From positions 1-64,000 of the forward strand of contig JBCCQN010000018.1 in NCBI GenBank assembly GCA_039024315.1: DNA of 64,000 nt, in the 5' to 3' direction. The notes below the pieces were generated by a model. The model saw only the letters and a program-made list of their open reading frames with translations. It did no database searches and was not told where the DNA came from. Numbering within the stretch: the first letter of the stretch is position 1; each line of letters opens with the position of its first letter. Below are positions 8,867-17,631 of this stretch, piece by piece. Both the position numbers and the translations under genes were made by a program. This DNA comes from JBCAWW01 sp039024315 (GTDB taxonomy: Bacteria; Bacteroidota; Bacteroidia; J057).

Positions 8867-9985
8867 TTAGATTTGTATGCGTCTGTCTCTTGCGGTTACT
8901 GGCCAGTGTCCGACCGCTTTGCCCTCTTCGATGACGATCCCCTCCTGATGCAAGGCTACCGTTGGGCAAATATGCCAAGGCAAGCCATAGAGCACATCTC
9001 CCACCTGATAGTTAGCGGCCTGTGGCGTTTGGATTACCAAATGCTCCTCGCTATGGGTAAGAATTTTTTCGACCTCAATTTCTGGGAACACCACTCTTTT
9101 TTCGGGTGGATTTTCGGAAGCGATAGATTTGTGCCCTAAATCGAGACAAAGGCGATCAGGAGCAGGCTTACTTATTACCCGACTCAGTACCAGAGCCGCC
9201 GGTTCAAAAGGCATATCCTCGAAGGTGCTACCATAGCCGGCATCCCAAAAGATAGTTGTACCGGGACTTAATTCAATATCGGTCTGGTCTAGATGAGTAG
9301 GGAAGCTCGGGCTGCCGGCGGTTATGAGTCTTTTTACTGGCATCCCATCCGCTTTTAGCTCGGCACGAAATTGCTGTACCAAGGAAAAGTCAGCATCGCT
9401 TTGGGCCTTTCGGTTTTGGAGGTCCGCTTTGCGAACGTGTCCATCATAAGCATGCAGACCAGAGGCCGTCAATAGAGGGTGCTCATGGATTTGGCGGTAA
9501 AGTGCCTTCGCTTGAGGGCTTGGGGATACCCCAGTACGTCCCATACCACCATTGATATCAAGCAGCAACCAAAGGTTTTGCGCTTGTTTTTCGGCCATTT
9601 GCCCAAACTGTTTGATAATACCAGCATCATCGACCAAAGCAGAAAAACGTACCCAAGGAAAACGTTGGATCAAACTGATCCAACGATTGAGTTTAGGTCC
9701 TACAGGCTGGTAGGCTAGTACTACTTCTTCAGCCCCACTGCTAGCAGTCATTTCCGCTTCTGCAATGGTAGCACACTTAAACTTCTTGATGCCAGCCTCT
9801 AGGTATAACTGGATCACAGCTGCCATTTTGTGAGTCTTGACGTGGGGAATTAAGCGTTCGGCAGAGCCGGCCATCTCCAACATGCGCCTGATATTTTGCT
9901 CAACCCGCTCTCTGTAAACCAAAAGAGCGGGGGAATCAATCAATGCTATATTTTCTACTTTGTAGTCGTTTATATCAATAGGCAT
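8867..9985 (-). CDS. D-threonine aldolase-like / D-serine dehydratase-like PLP enzyme
   Basis: A fold-III PLP enzyme of 372 residues with an alanine-racemase-type N-terminal barrel and a D-serine-dehydratase-like C-terminal domain. The PLP lysine is Lys50 in PHVKTHK. The C-terminal GLPWHICPTV carries the His-x-Cys metal site typical of metal-activated D-threonine aldolases and eukaryotic-type D-serine dehydratases. The start at 9985 (MPIDINDY) overlaps the end of the Rid gene by 11 bases, and the M19 gene follows 5 bases after the stop. The likely role is cleavage or deamination of a D-hydroxy-amino acid; the exact substrate cannot be told. A GCGTT-hairpin lies inside at 9853. Confidence 0.88.
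   Translation of the reverse strand: MPIDINDYKVENIALIDSPALLVYRERVEQNIRRMLEMAGSAERLIPHVKTHKMAAVIQLYLEAGIKKFKCATIAEAEMTASSGAEEVVLAYQPVGPKLNRWISLIQRFPWVRFSALVDDAGIIKQFGQMAEKQAQNLWLLLDINGGMGRTGVSPSPQAKALYRQIHEHPLLTASGLHAYDGHVRKADLQNRKAQSDADFSLVQQFRAELKADGMPVKRLITAGSPSFPTHLDQTDIELSPGTTIFWDAGYGSTFEDMPFEPAALVLSRVISKPAPDRLCLDLGHKSIASENPPEKRVVFPEIEVEKILTHSEEHLVIQTPQAANYQVGDVLYGLPWHICPTVALHQEGIVIEEGKAVGHWPVTARDRRIQI
9853..9869 (+). repeat. GCGTT-hairpin, CGGC stem, AGA loop
   Basis: Exact copy antisense within the D-threonine-aldolase-like gene, read there as Ala-Gly-Ser-Ala-Glu-Arg a few residues before the PLP lysine. Confidence 0.75.
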
Positions 9986-10454
9986 AGTCTTCCGATTTTT
10001 TGAGTGCAAAGATCGCTTCAATCTCTACCGCACAATTGACCGGAAGCATCATCCCAATTGCGGAACGTACACCTGTACCCTGATCCTCCCCAAAGACTTC
10101 TTGCATCAATTGGCTAAAGCCATTGATCACCTTGGGGTGATCGTAAAAGTCCATGGCAGAATTGACCATACCATAGGTCTTGACTAAGCGTTTGATAGCA
10201 TCGAGATCCCCAAAGTGAGTTTGAATGACCGATAGCATGGTAAGCCCTACTTGACGAGCGGCTGCAAAGCCTTCTTCTACACTCAAATCGACACCTACTC
10301 TGCCCGTAATAAAACTACCATCTGACTGCACGGGCACAGTGCCAGAAACGTACAACAAATGATCATGTACCAATACAGGTTTATAAATACCACCAGGAGG
10401 GGGGGAAGGAGGTAGGCTAAGGCCCAACTCTTGAATGCGAGAAGTAGCTGACAT
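9975..10454 (-). CDS. Rid-family (RidA/YjgF) enamine/imine deaminase
   Basis: A 159-residue member of the Rid superfamily, longer than the roughly 128 residues of RidA itself, so probably one of the Rid2-7 type branches. The active-site-type Arg is in GTGVRSAIGM, followed by NCAVEIEAIFAL, the typical C-terminal strand. Rid proteins hydrolyse reactive enamines or imines made by PLP dehydratases, which fits the overlapping PLP gene downstream. It starts 15 bases after the permease stop, so translation is probably coupled through the operon. Confidence 0.9.
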   Translation of the reverse strand: MSATSRIQELGLSLPPSPPPGGIYKPVLVHDHLLYVSGTVPVQSDGSFITGRVGVDLSVEEGFAAARQVGLTMLSVIQTHFGDLDAIKRLVKTYGMVNSAMDFYDHPKVINGFSQLMQEVFGEDQGTGVRSAIGMMLPVNCAVEIEAIFALKKSEDYAY

Positions 10455-10469
10455 AGGAATTACAGGGTG

Positions 10470-11807
10470 TTAAAGAATCCAACTCAAAACCAGAGTACCG
10501 ATCAAACCCATAATCGAAACCAATGTTTCCATCACCGACCAGGTTTTGAAGGTATCTTTGAGGCTAAGGTTAAAATATTCCTTGAACATCCAAAATCCGC
10601 TGTCATTTACATGCGAAAACATGAGTGAACCAGCACCTATCGCTAGCACCAAAAGCTCGGGGGCGATACCACTTGAAGCAATCATGCCTTGAATAATGCC
10701 AACCGTCGTTAAGCCAGCCACCGTCGCAGAACCCACACAAATACGAATCACCGCCGCAATCCCCCAAGCTAGTATGATGGGCGAAATATTGACATCGGAT
10801 AAATAAGCTGCGATTTCGTTACTCACCCCACTATCCGAAAGCACTTGTTTCAAGGCTCCCGCTCCGGCGATAATCAACAAAATCATGGTGATGGCTTTAA
10901 CCGATTCCACCAATTCATTCATAACCCCATCCATCGTACGCCCGTTGCGGAGGCCCAATAGCCAGATAGCAAGTACTACAGATAGTAAGAGGGCAATAAT
11001 AGGCTCGCCGAGCATCCCCAGTACATAGTGTACTCCGTCGGAGAACGATCCTCCCTCTCCTACGGCAGGTAAGAACAAGCCTCCTAAGGCTTTGAAAGCA
11101 ATCAAAAAAGCGGGTAATAGCGCCAAAAACATACTCAAACCAAAAGGAGGTAGCTGTTCTTCCGGCATAACCTCTTTGCGGTATAATTCTTCAGGCGGCT
11201 GAGGGTTAAAGCCTTTGAGAAAGCGAGAAAAGAAGATACCCCCCACCAAAATAGCAGGAATGGCAATGACGATCCCGTAAATGAGTGTCAACCCAATATC
11301 GGCGCCAAAGGATTCGGCGATTGCGGTTGGTGCGGGGTGAGGCGGCAAATAACCATGGGCCACCGATAAAGAAGCCAACATCGGCATACCGACATAGAGC
11401 AAGGGCATACGGGTTGAGGCTGCAACCGTAAAGACCAAAGGCACCAAAATCACGAAGCCCACGGAGTAGAACATCGGGATACCAACCACAAAACCCGTCA
11501 ATACCAAAGCAATTTGGATATAGCGTTCTCCAAACCATTTAATCAAGGTCTGGGTTATCCTTTGCGCACCCCCACTTTCGGCTACTAGTTTGCCTAGCAT
11601 AGCGCCAAGGCCCAAAATCGGCACCAAAGAACCAAGGATATTACCGATGCCCGTTTGCACGGATTTGGCCGCAGGCACAGGGTCCATCCCCAAGCCTAGC
11701 GCCACGCCATAAGCCACAATCAAAAAGGAAATAAAGGTGTTGAGCCGGAGGACGGCCACTAATAAAAGGAGCACACCCACCCCCAAAAAAACAATTAATA
11801 CAGACAT
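10470..11807 (-). CDS. GntP-family permease
   Basis: A 445-residue integral membrane transporter with about a dozen hydrophobic segments, starting MSVLIVFLGVGVLLLLVAVL. It matches the GntP (gluconate:proton symporter) family, including the segment around LPPHPAPTAIAESFGADIG. GntP relatives move gluconate and other hydroxy acids, and some import D-serine (DsdX). It is the first gene of an operon with Rid, D-threonine-aldolase-like and M19 genes. I therefore infer a D-hydroxy-amino-acid substrate, not gluconate, although a gluconokinase lies elsewhere in the window (36468). Confidence 0.9.
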   Translation of the reverse strand: MSVLIVFLGVGVLLLLVAVLRLNTFISFLIVAYGVALGLGMDPVPAAKSVQTGIGNILGSLVPILGLGAMLGKLVAESGGAQRITQTLIKWFGERYIQIALVLTGFVVGIPMFYSVGFVILVPLVFTVAASTRMPLLYVGMPMLASLSVAHGYLPPHPAPTAIAESFGADIGLTLIYGIVIAIPAILVGGIFFSRFLKGFNPQPPEELYRKEVMPEEQLPPFGLSMFLALLPAFLIAFKALGGLFLPAVGEGGSFSDGVHYVLGMLGEPIIALLLSVVLAIWLLGLRNGRTMDGVMNELVESVKAITMILLIIAGAGALKQVLSDSGVSNEIAAYLSDVNISPIILAWGIAAVIRICVGSATVAGLTTVGIIQGMIASSGIAPELLVLAIGAGSLMFSHVNDSGFWMFKEYFNLSLKDTFKTWSVMETLVSIMGLIGTLVLSWIL

Positions 11808-11872
11808 AGTAGCGTAATCGTAGTAAACGTAGTCTTTCTAATAATAGGGAGAAAATTTATAAATTGGGTTTA

Positions 11873-12583
11873 ATGAACCAAATCTCCGCTTGGCTTTTAA
11901 TAATTGTATTGCTTTTTGACTGGATTGGCGCAAGAGCCAAGTCGGAAAGTCTCCCTCCCTCTTTGCGAGGCAAAAGTATAGGCGTTTACGTCAGTAGTAA
12001 AGGCTTCAACTATGATGAAGCTTTGGATATGCAGATTACGCAGTTTCTCACGATCGGAGAAGACCGATCTTATGTAGGTCGTCTTAAGCCAGAGCTGATG
12101 ATCCGCCTAGGATGGATGTTGAGCGAGCAGCTGCAGGATTTAGGCCAAGCCGACACCGTCCACTTTCTCAATGCCGATCCGCCAAGAGGCTTTGCTTTTC
12201 GGGAGATTTATGATGTCGCAAACAATCGAGTCAAAAAGGAGATACCAGAAGCCTTGCAAGACATAGATTATGTCTTTGTCATCAATGAGTTTGACTTAGC
12301 CTATCGTTTTCACAGATCATCCTATGTGCGGTCTAATCGCATGATCACAGAGCGAATTACGGTTAAGACGACTAGTTTGGCCCTTACGGCTTTTTCTCTT
12401 GGTCAGGGCATTCAAGGCAGTACTATTCAAGTTTGCTTTGACGATCAGAAGAATAAAAAGCCTAGCCGACACTTTGACTTCTTCCATGAGAAATCACCCA
12501 TGGGTCGCTACCTAGGCTTCGTCTTCTCACAATGGTGGCAGCTTTGGTTAGAGGGCCAAAAAGATAATTGCCCAGAAGGCTAG
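11873..12583 (+). CDS. Hypothetical exported protein
   Basis: A 236-residue protein with an N-terminal hydrophobic segment (MNQISAWLLIIVLLFDWIGARA) that looks like a signal peptide. The ATG at 11873 is preferred to the TTG at 11864. No domain was recognised. The body is soluble and mixed, with SIGVYVSSKGFNYDE and DYVFVINEFDLAYRFH segments that could be strands of an alpha/beta fold. It is transcribed away from the permease operon and converges with the response regulator gene; a weak hairpin (CCCAAT/ATTGGG, 12611-12635) lies between them. Confidence 0.65.
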   Translation: MNQISAWLLIIVLLFDWIGARAKSESLPPSLRGKSIGVYVSSKGFNYDEALDMQITQFLTIGEDRSYVGRLKPELMIRLGWMLSEQLQDLGQADTVHFLNADPPRGFAFREIYDVANNRVKKEIPEALQDIDYVFVINEFDLAYRFHRSSYVRSNRMITERITVKTTSLALTAFSLGQGIQGSTIQVCFDDQKNKKPSRHFDFFHEKSPMGRYLGFVFSQWWQLWLEGQKDNCPEG

Positions 12584-12648
12584 AGAATTTAGAAGGCTAA
12601 ATATCGACCGCCCAATGTCAAAGGGATAGATTGGGGCCGCGACATACA

Positions 12649-13359
12649 TCATTCTCCATTTTTCAGTTCTAAGCGGTAGCCTTTGGCCCGCACATTGACT
12701 AGTTTGAGTTTGGGATCAGCGCTGAGGATCTTGCGAAGGCGGGACACAAAAACATCCAAACTACGTCCTACGACCAATCCTTCATCATGCCAGACGATTT
12801 GTTCGAGCCAATTGCGCTCGAGTAACTGGTTGGGATGGCCAAAAAAGAGGCTCAGCAAGCGAGTTTCTCGGTAGGTAAGGTCCAACTGCTCCGCAGAACG
12901 CTTGAGTCTTTGGTTAGGGACATCAAGGATAAAATCCCCTACCTGCAGTATTCCATTTTTGTTTTGGCCTAGGCCTTGTCCAAACGTTCTGCGCAGCAGG
13001 CCCTCTATGCGCAACTGCAACTCCTCCATGCTGAAGGGCTTAGCGATATAATCATCAGCTCCTAGGCGTAAGCCTTTGAGTCGATCTTCTTGCAGGTGTC
13101 TTGCCGTGAGAAAGATCAGAGGCACCTCTGTATTGAGTTGACGAATTTGGGCGGCAAGGGCAAAACCATCTTGCTTAGGCAGCATCACATCAAGGATACA
13201 GAGATGATAGTCATGATTCATAAAACGGCTAAAGGCTACCGCTCCATCCTCGGCCCAATCTACTTGATAACCTTCTCGCTGTAAGGCATCTCTCACCAAA
13301 TAGGCCATGGTTTGATCATCTTCAACCAGTAACAATCGGTATGTGGTATTAGACTCCAA
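12649..13359 (-). CDS. OmpR-family response regulator (RprY-like)
   Basis: A 236-residue two-domain regulator. The receiver has the acidic pair in LVEDDQ, the phospho-acceptor Asp57 in CILDVMLP, Thr in FLTAR and Lys in YIAKPF. A winged-helix Trans_reg_C domain follows (about 140-232). The start is a TTG at 13359: the next Met (residue 18) would delete the first receiver strand and no upstream ATG is in frame. It overlaps the kinase gene by 11 bases, so the pair is translationally coupled. Two GCGTT-hairpins (12886 and 12983) lie inside. Confidence 0.92.
   Translation of the reverse strand: MESNTTYRLLLVEDDQTMAYLVRDALQREGYQVDWAEDGAVAFSRFMNHDYHLCILDVMLPKQDGFALAAQIRQLNTEVPLIFLTARHLQEDRLKGLRLGADDYIAKPFSMEELQLRIEGLLRRTFGQGLGQNKNGILQVGDFILDVPNQRLKRSAEQLDLTYRETRLLSLFFGHPNQLLERNWLEQIVWHDEGLVVGRSLDVFVSRLRKILSADPKLKLVNVRAKGYRLELKNGE
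12886..12902 (-). repeat. GCGTT-hairpin, CTGC stem, GGA loop
   Basis: Exact sense copy within the response regulator, read as Lys-Arg-Ser-Ala-Glu-Gln in the linker to the DNA-binding domain. Faces the copy at 12983 head to head. Confidence 0.75.
12983..12999 (+). repeat. GCGTT-hairpin variant (ACGTT), CTGC stem, GCA loop
   Basis: Antisense copy in the response regulator, read as Leu-Leu-Arg-Arg-Thr-Phe at the end of the receiver domain. The first base of the fixed block is A, not G. Confidence 0.7.
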
Positions 13360-14629
13360 GCGGTAATATGATTTTAAAAGTACTGCCAGCCCCTACTTTA
13401 CTATCCACGATGACTTGGCCCTCATGGGCTTCTACTACCTGCCGTACATAACTCAGTCCCAAACCAAAGCCTTTGACATCGTGTCGATTGCCGGTACTGA
13501 CTCGAAAGAAGGGGTCAAAAAGATGAGGGATTTCTCGCGCAGCAATGCCCAGTCCCTGATCGCGAATGCTAATGATCGCTTGTTCATGATCTGTTTCAAT
13601 GCTCAATTCGATTTGCAGGCGCTCTGGGGAGTACTTAATCGCATTATCGATCAAATTGCTCAAGGCATTGCGCAGGTGAAAAGGATCGACCCAAGCGTTC
13701 TGCGCAGCAGTATCAGTTATAAAATGCATCTCCCCTCCTCTTTCCTGTACTCTGAGGGAGAATTGCACACTCAAATCATTGAGAAGCTTATGGAGATCGA
13801 CAGAGCGTTTACTCAATGCCAAACTACTTCCTTCCGCTTTGGCCGCCTGTAGGATACGTTCGGTTTGCTCTTTGAGTCGCTTGTTTTCTTGCTCTATGAT
13901 GCGCAAATAGGTCTGAGCTCGACCGTTCTCAAAATCCTCCGCCTGCATTTTTTCCAGCGCTTCTTGCGCCAAGCCAATATTAGTGATAGGGGTCCGAAAT
14001 TCATGAGTCAGGTTGTTGACAAAGTCTTGTCGCATTTCGGCTAAGCGCTTTTCTCTTTGCAGCAACAGCAGATTGTACACAAAGTAGGCGATCATGAGCA
14101 AGAAAATCAGCGCCGTAGCCCACCAAATCCAGATCTCCCCGAGCAAATGTTGCCCCCAAGTTGGAAATCGTGTACTAAGGTAATAACAGTCCTCAACCAC
14201 CACTCTTTCGGCACAAGGTAATTTACGACTAGTATCGGCTACCGCAAGATCAAATCCCATCAGGATCTTTTGCTGTTCACAGTCCATGACCATGAGTTGA
14301 TAAGGCATCTTTTGATGATACATGGCCAATGCATCATTTACCTCTTGTTCGACCATATCAAATAAGAGAGGATGGTCGATACGCAGCAAAAACTGATTAC
14401 CGTCTTGTTCAATTGGAGCAATAGCAGAGGTACTATCTCCTAGATGGTATAATATTTCATTAGCCGCTAAGCGTAGAGCTAGTTGTGTTTGCTCGGCTTG
14501 GATGTTGCGTTCACGATCAAAAGCTCGCCAAAACCAGTAGCTTTGCAGCAGCATGAGCCCCAGGATCGCTGTAAGGGCAATAGAACTAAGGCGTTTGGTG
14601 TGATGGGCTTGCATGTTGGCAAGGTACAT
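13349..14629 (-). CDS. Two-TM sensor histidine kinase (RprX-like)
   Basis: A 426-residue membrane kinase paired with the overlapping response regulator. TM1 covers about residues 13-33 and TM2 about 165-190, with a periplasmic sensor of about 130 residues between them containing several Cys. The HisKA motif is LTHEFRTPITN with His209; HATPase motifs are NLIDNAIKYSP, DQGLGIA and GFGLGLSYV. The start may be at 14629 or at the Met five codons later. The overall arrangement resembles RprX/RprY of Bacteroides; the stimulus is unknown. Confidence 0.9.
   Translation of the reverse strand: MYLANMQAHHTKRLSSIALTAILGLMLLQSYWFWRAFDRERNIQAEQTQLALRLAANEILYHLGDSTSAIAPIEQDGNQFLLRIDHPLLFDMVEQEVNDALAMYHQKMPYQLMVMDCEQQKILMGFDLAVADTSRKLPCAERVVVEDCYYLSTRFPTWGQHLLGEIWIWWATALIFLLMIAYFVYNLLLLQREKRLAEMRQDFVNNLTHEFRTPITNIGLAQEALEKMQAEDFENGRAQTYLRIIEQENKRLKEQTERILQAAKAEGSSLALSKRSVDLHKLLNDLSVQFSLRVQERGGEMHFITDTAAQNAWVDPFHLRNALSNLIDNAIKYSPERLQIELSIETDHEQAIISIRDQGLGIAAREIPHLFDPFFRVSTGNRHDVKGFGLGLSYVRQVVEAHEGQVIVDSKVGAGSTFKIILPLGV
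13694..13710 (+). repeat. GCGTT-hairpin, CTGC stem, GCA loop
   Basis: Exact antisense copy in the HATPase part of the kinase, read as Ala-Ala-Gln-Asn-Ala. Identical over 17 bases to the intergenic copy at 42190. Confidence 0.78.
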
Positions 14630-14695
14630 TATAAGTGCTTTGAGGCCGATATTTTTACATTTCCTTTACACTCTTTTACCCAAGCCAAACCTTTA

Positions 14696-14712
14696 CCGCT
14701 GCGCGGAACGCT
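14696..14712 (-). repeat. GCGTT-hairpin, CCGC stem, GCA loop
   Basis: Exact intergenic copy in the divergent region between the sensor kinase and the small secreted protein at 14746. Identical to the copy at 38215. Confidence 0.82.
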
Positions 14713-14745
14713 TATTTGCAGTCGTTGAACTAAAGAAATCTAATT

Positions 14746-15150
14746 ATGAAAAAAGTAGTAATGTTTTTTTACGCTGTCCTTTTTGTCAACCTCATTTTGG
14801 CTCAATCTGACTTTAGCAATTGTGCGGCCGTTTATTTGAATGATAATATGGTCATCACCGAATATAGCCCCAAAGGAATTTCTAAGGTGTCGCTCAGCGA
14901 CAAAGGAAGTTTGCAACTGAGGGTAGTGACTGCGCCTGATGGTAACTGGCGGGTAAGCGGCTCGGCCCAAGCGTTCCGCGTAGCGATCCGCGACCAAAAG
15001 ACGGGGACGCTAGTCATGTTTGGAGACAAAACTTATCGTCGCCTTGAAATCAGCGAAGTACTCCGTAAATGCAAGGCTGGGGACCACATTTTGATCCTTT
15101 CGACGAATCGCGAATTAGGCATCACGGGTGCCGAAATTCTAGTGGAATAG
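14746..15150 (+). CDS. Small secreted hypothetical protein
   Basis: A 134-residue protein with a clear signal peptide (MKKVVMFFYAVLFVNLILAQ, cleavage near residue 19) and a compact beta-rich body. Two Cys (in SNCAAV and RKCKAG) could form a disulfide. No family was recognised. It is divergent from the sensor kinase, so periplasmic signalling is possible but unproven. An imperfect GCGTT-hairpin at 14970 is read as Ala-Phe-Arg-Val-Ala. A strong hairpin terminator follows. Confidence 0.72.
   Translation: MKKVVMFFYAVLFVNLILAQSDFSNCAAVYLNDNMVITEYSPKGISKVSLSDKGSLQLRVVTAPDGNWRVSGSAQAFRVAIRDQKTGTLVMFGDKTYRRLEISEVLRKCKAGDHILILSTNRELGITGAEILVE
14970..14986 (+). repeat. GCGTT-hairpin, imperfect (CCGC/GCGA)
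   Basis: Sense copy in the small secreted protein with a GTA loop; the outer stem pair is broken by a final A. Confidence 0.5.
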
Positions 15151-15182
15151 TAGTTAACTTAGACCGATTTAATCTAAGCGTC

Positions 15183-15209
15183 GAAGCCTAAGGAGACTCC
15201 TTAGGCTTC
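15183..15209 (+). terminator. Hairpin terminator after the small secreted protein
   Basis: GAAGCCTAAGG pairs with CCTTAGGCTTC around a 5-nt loop, followed by TGATGTTTTTG. It lies between convergent genes and probably stops plus-strand transcription. Confidence 0.75.
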
Positions 15210-15245
15210 TGATGTTTTTGCACCATGTATATTTTTAGAAATCTC

Positions 15246-16202
15246 CTACGCTTTAGCCTTGAGAGAATCCATGAGTTTGATAAAAGGTTTGGTGTTTTGC
15301 ATGATATAGTAATGCAAATAGGGAATACCCGCTTCCATCAATTCTACGGCTTGTTTGAGGGCCCAATCCACTCCCACTTGAATTTCTTCCTCACGATTTT
15401 TGGCGGCCATCATCCGATCCGTCAGCTCTTCGGGTATATCGATATGAAAGATCGAAGGCAAACGGCTCAGCTGCTTTTTTGAGGTCATGATTTTCATCCC
15501 TGGGATGATCGGCATAGTAATACCATAATCGCGAGCGGTTTGAACATATTCTAGGAACTTTGAGGTATCGTAGAACATTTGGGACACTGCGTAATGCGCT
15601 CCAGCCGCTTCTTTTTCTTTCAAGATTTGCAGGCCATATTTTTGATTAGGGCACTCAAAATGCTTTTCGGGATAGCAGGCCACGCCAATACAAAAGTTGG
15701 TTTTGGCCGCGTCAATCAGTTCATCAATATAGTGCCCCTTATTCATGCAATCGATCTGCTTGACGAGATCAATCGCATAATTATTGGTCGTACGATCTTG
15801 CGGTACCGGACGAGGATTGGTTTTATCGCCGCGAATAGCAAGGATGTTCTCGATACCGAGATAATTGAGTTCGATCAGGGCATCCTCTGTCTCCTCTCGT
15901 GTAAAGCCTCCGCAAAGGATATGCGGCACAGGCTCTAGATTGTATTTGTATTTGATCGCAGCACAGAGGCCAAAAGTACCGGGGCTCTTACGTTTGACTT
16001 TCTTTTTGAAGGTACCATCTCTTTGCTCTTCCCAAATGGCTTCAGCCGCATGACTAGTAACGTCAATAAAAGGCGGCTTTAGCGGCATGATGGACTCGAT
16101 CGCATCATAGATTTTTTGGATGTTGCGACCTCGTCGTGGCGGAATGATTTCGACGGAAACAGTTGGGTTTTTGGTAGATAAAAGGTGATCAATTACCCGC
16201 AT
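15246..16202 (-). CDS. metF: Methylenetetrahydrofolate reductase
   Basis: A 318-residue FAD-dependent enzyme that reduces 5,10-methylene-THF to 5-methyl-THF for methionine synthesis. The N-terminus SVEIIPPRRG carries the conserved Glu and Pro-Pro of the MetF barrel (usual form E-F-x-P-P). Downstream are the typical LAIRGDKTNPR segment and HYAVSQMFYD, both MetF landmarks. Length is normal for the bacterial enzyme. It lies 31 bases downstream of the ABC permease on the same strand; a functional link is not obvious. No SAM riboswitch is visible. Confidence 0.95.
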   Translation of the reverse strand: MRVIDHLLSTKNPTVSVEIIPPRRGRNIQKIYDAIESIMPLKPPFIDVTSHAAEAIWEEQRDGTFKKKVKRKSPGTFGLCAAIKYKYNLEPVPHILCGGFTREETEDALIELNYLGIENILAIRGDKTNPRPVPQDRTTNNYAIDLVKQIDCMNKGHYIDELIDAAKTNFCIGVACYPEKHFECPNQKYGLQILKEKEAAGAHYAVSQMFYDTSKFLEYVQTARDYGITMPIIPGMKIMTSKKQLSRLPSIFHIDIPEELTDRMMAAKNREEEIQVGVDWALKQAVELMEAGIPYLHYYIMQNTKPFIKLMDSLKAKA

Positions 16203-16233
16203 GGATATGTTTTGAGTTAGAGTTTAGATGAAA

Positions 16234-17493
16234 TTAGCCTTCTCGGATCGCGATTACAGGATCCACAGAAGCGGCAATACCGGCAGGAATAATTCCCGCT
16301 AAAAGACCAATAATAAGGGAGAGTCCTAATCCCATCAGTATGTTGGCTGTGTCAAGGCCAATCGTCAGTGCTATATCATTTTGTGTCAATAAATACGTAA
16401 TCAGTTCTCCCAGCAGAAATACTCCAAACAAACCAACCAAACCTCCCCCAAGACAAATGAGGAGAGCCTCTGTCAGAAATTGAAAGAGGATAAAACTTTT
16501 GGTTGAACCTAATGCTTTTTGAATACCGATTTCTTTCGTTCGTTCTTTGACCGAAATATACATGATCATCCCGATACTAAATGCAGCAATAAGTACCGAA
16601 AACAAACTTATGACCATACCGCCGCTTTCGAGGATCCCAAATATTTGGTCTACCTGTTTCATCAGGGATTCCTGCTTATTGATGGCAAAGTTGTCTTCAG
16701 CTTTGGGTTTCAAGCCTCTGGCTGCTCTGACGATCCCAATGGTTTCGGCTTCGACCTCATCGATCAGTTCATGACTACTAGCTCGGATAGCAATTACCTT
16801 ATCGACTCCTCTTTGGTTCATATTGACCATGCGAGCCAAAGTCTTGTAGGGCACAAAAGCTTTATCATCATCGCTATCGCCAAACATAGTAGCGCCTTGC
16901 TTTTCAATGCGACCGACGACTGTCATCTGTTTTGAGCCTACCCTAACTTGTTTGCCGACCGGATTTTGACCGGGAAACAAATTTTCGGCGAGGTTGTGCC
17001 CAATCACGCAGACAGAAGAGCCGAGATGTTGCTCCATTTCTGAGAAAAATCTTCCTTCGGAGAACGCCAAGTCGCTGATGACGGGTAGCTCAGAAGTAAC
17101 TCCGACTACGCTAATGTTGCTCATTTCACGACCCTTACGCCGAGCATTTTGCCGACTAGCGGTGACGATATAAGCCACCCCATCCACATTGTTGAGGTCC
17201 CTCTGAAGCCGGTCATAGTCGCGATAGCTCACCTTAGGTCGATTGAAGTATTTGTACCAATCGTCCCCTACATCTTTCCATGGCCAATGATGAACCATGA
17301 TGGTGGTATTGCCTAAGGCTGAGAGGTTTTCGGTAAGCGAGTCTTGCATCGAGTTGACCAAGGTCAAGATGCCAGAAATCGTAAAAATACCCGTAGCTAC
17401 TCCTAAGGTGGTAAGAAAGGTGCGAGTCCGCTTGCCATTAACCGCTTGCCAAGCCAACTTAAAGCCTTCCCATATGAATGTTAAAATATTCAT
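16234..17493 (-). CDS. ABC transporter permease, MacB/FtsX family
   Basis: A 419-residue permease with one TM near the N-terminus (TFLTTLGVATGIFTISGI), a long periplasmic MacB_PCD domain, and three C-terminal TMs forming the FtsX core (around GMVISLFSVLIAAFSIG and later). The sequence VKERTKEIGIQKALGST is the standard coupling motif after the second TM. The start at 17493 was preferred to 17541 because it begins the usual short amphipathic leader. No ATPase gene is adjacent, so its partner is encoded elsewhere. Probable role: mechanotransmission-type export or lipoprotein handling. Confidence 0.9.
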   Translation of the reverse strand: MNILTFIWEGFKLAWQAVNGKRTRTFLTTLGVATGIFTISGILTLVNSMQDSLTENLSALGNTTIMVHHWPWKDVGDDWYKYFNRPKVSYRDYDRLQRDLNNVDGVAYIVTASRQNARRKGREMSNISVVGVTSELPVISDLAFSEGRFFSEMEQHLGSSVCVIGHNLAENLFPGQNPVGKQVRVGSKQMTVVGRIEKQGATMFGDSDDDKAFVPYKTLARMVNMNQRGVDKVIAIRASSHELIDEVEAETIGIVRAARGLKPKAEDNFAINKQESLMKQVDQIFGILESGGMVISLFSVLIAAFSIGMIMYISVKERTKEIGIQKALGSTKSFILFQFLTEALLICLGGGLVGLFGVFLLGELITYLLTQNDIALTIGLDTANILMGLGLSLIIGLLAGIIPAGIAASVDPVIAIREG

Positions 17494-17631
17494 AGTGTAA
17501 AAATATAAAATCCTTAACAAAGGAATAGACTTATCGTTCAATTCTAATATGGATTACTGCCCTTTTTTGTATCTTGATTCTTGCTTAGAACCCTCATTGC
17601 TTTCCCAAAGCTAATTATAGAACACTCAGGT

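Noticed and set aside
17053..17070. Hairpin-like GGCGTTCTCCGAAGGAA in the ABC permease
   Set aside because: Stem is incomplete and the encoded Ala-Phe-Ser-Glu-Gly-Arg is normal for MacB-type permeases.
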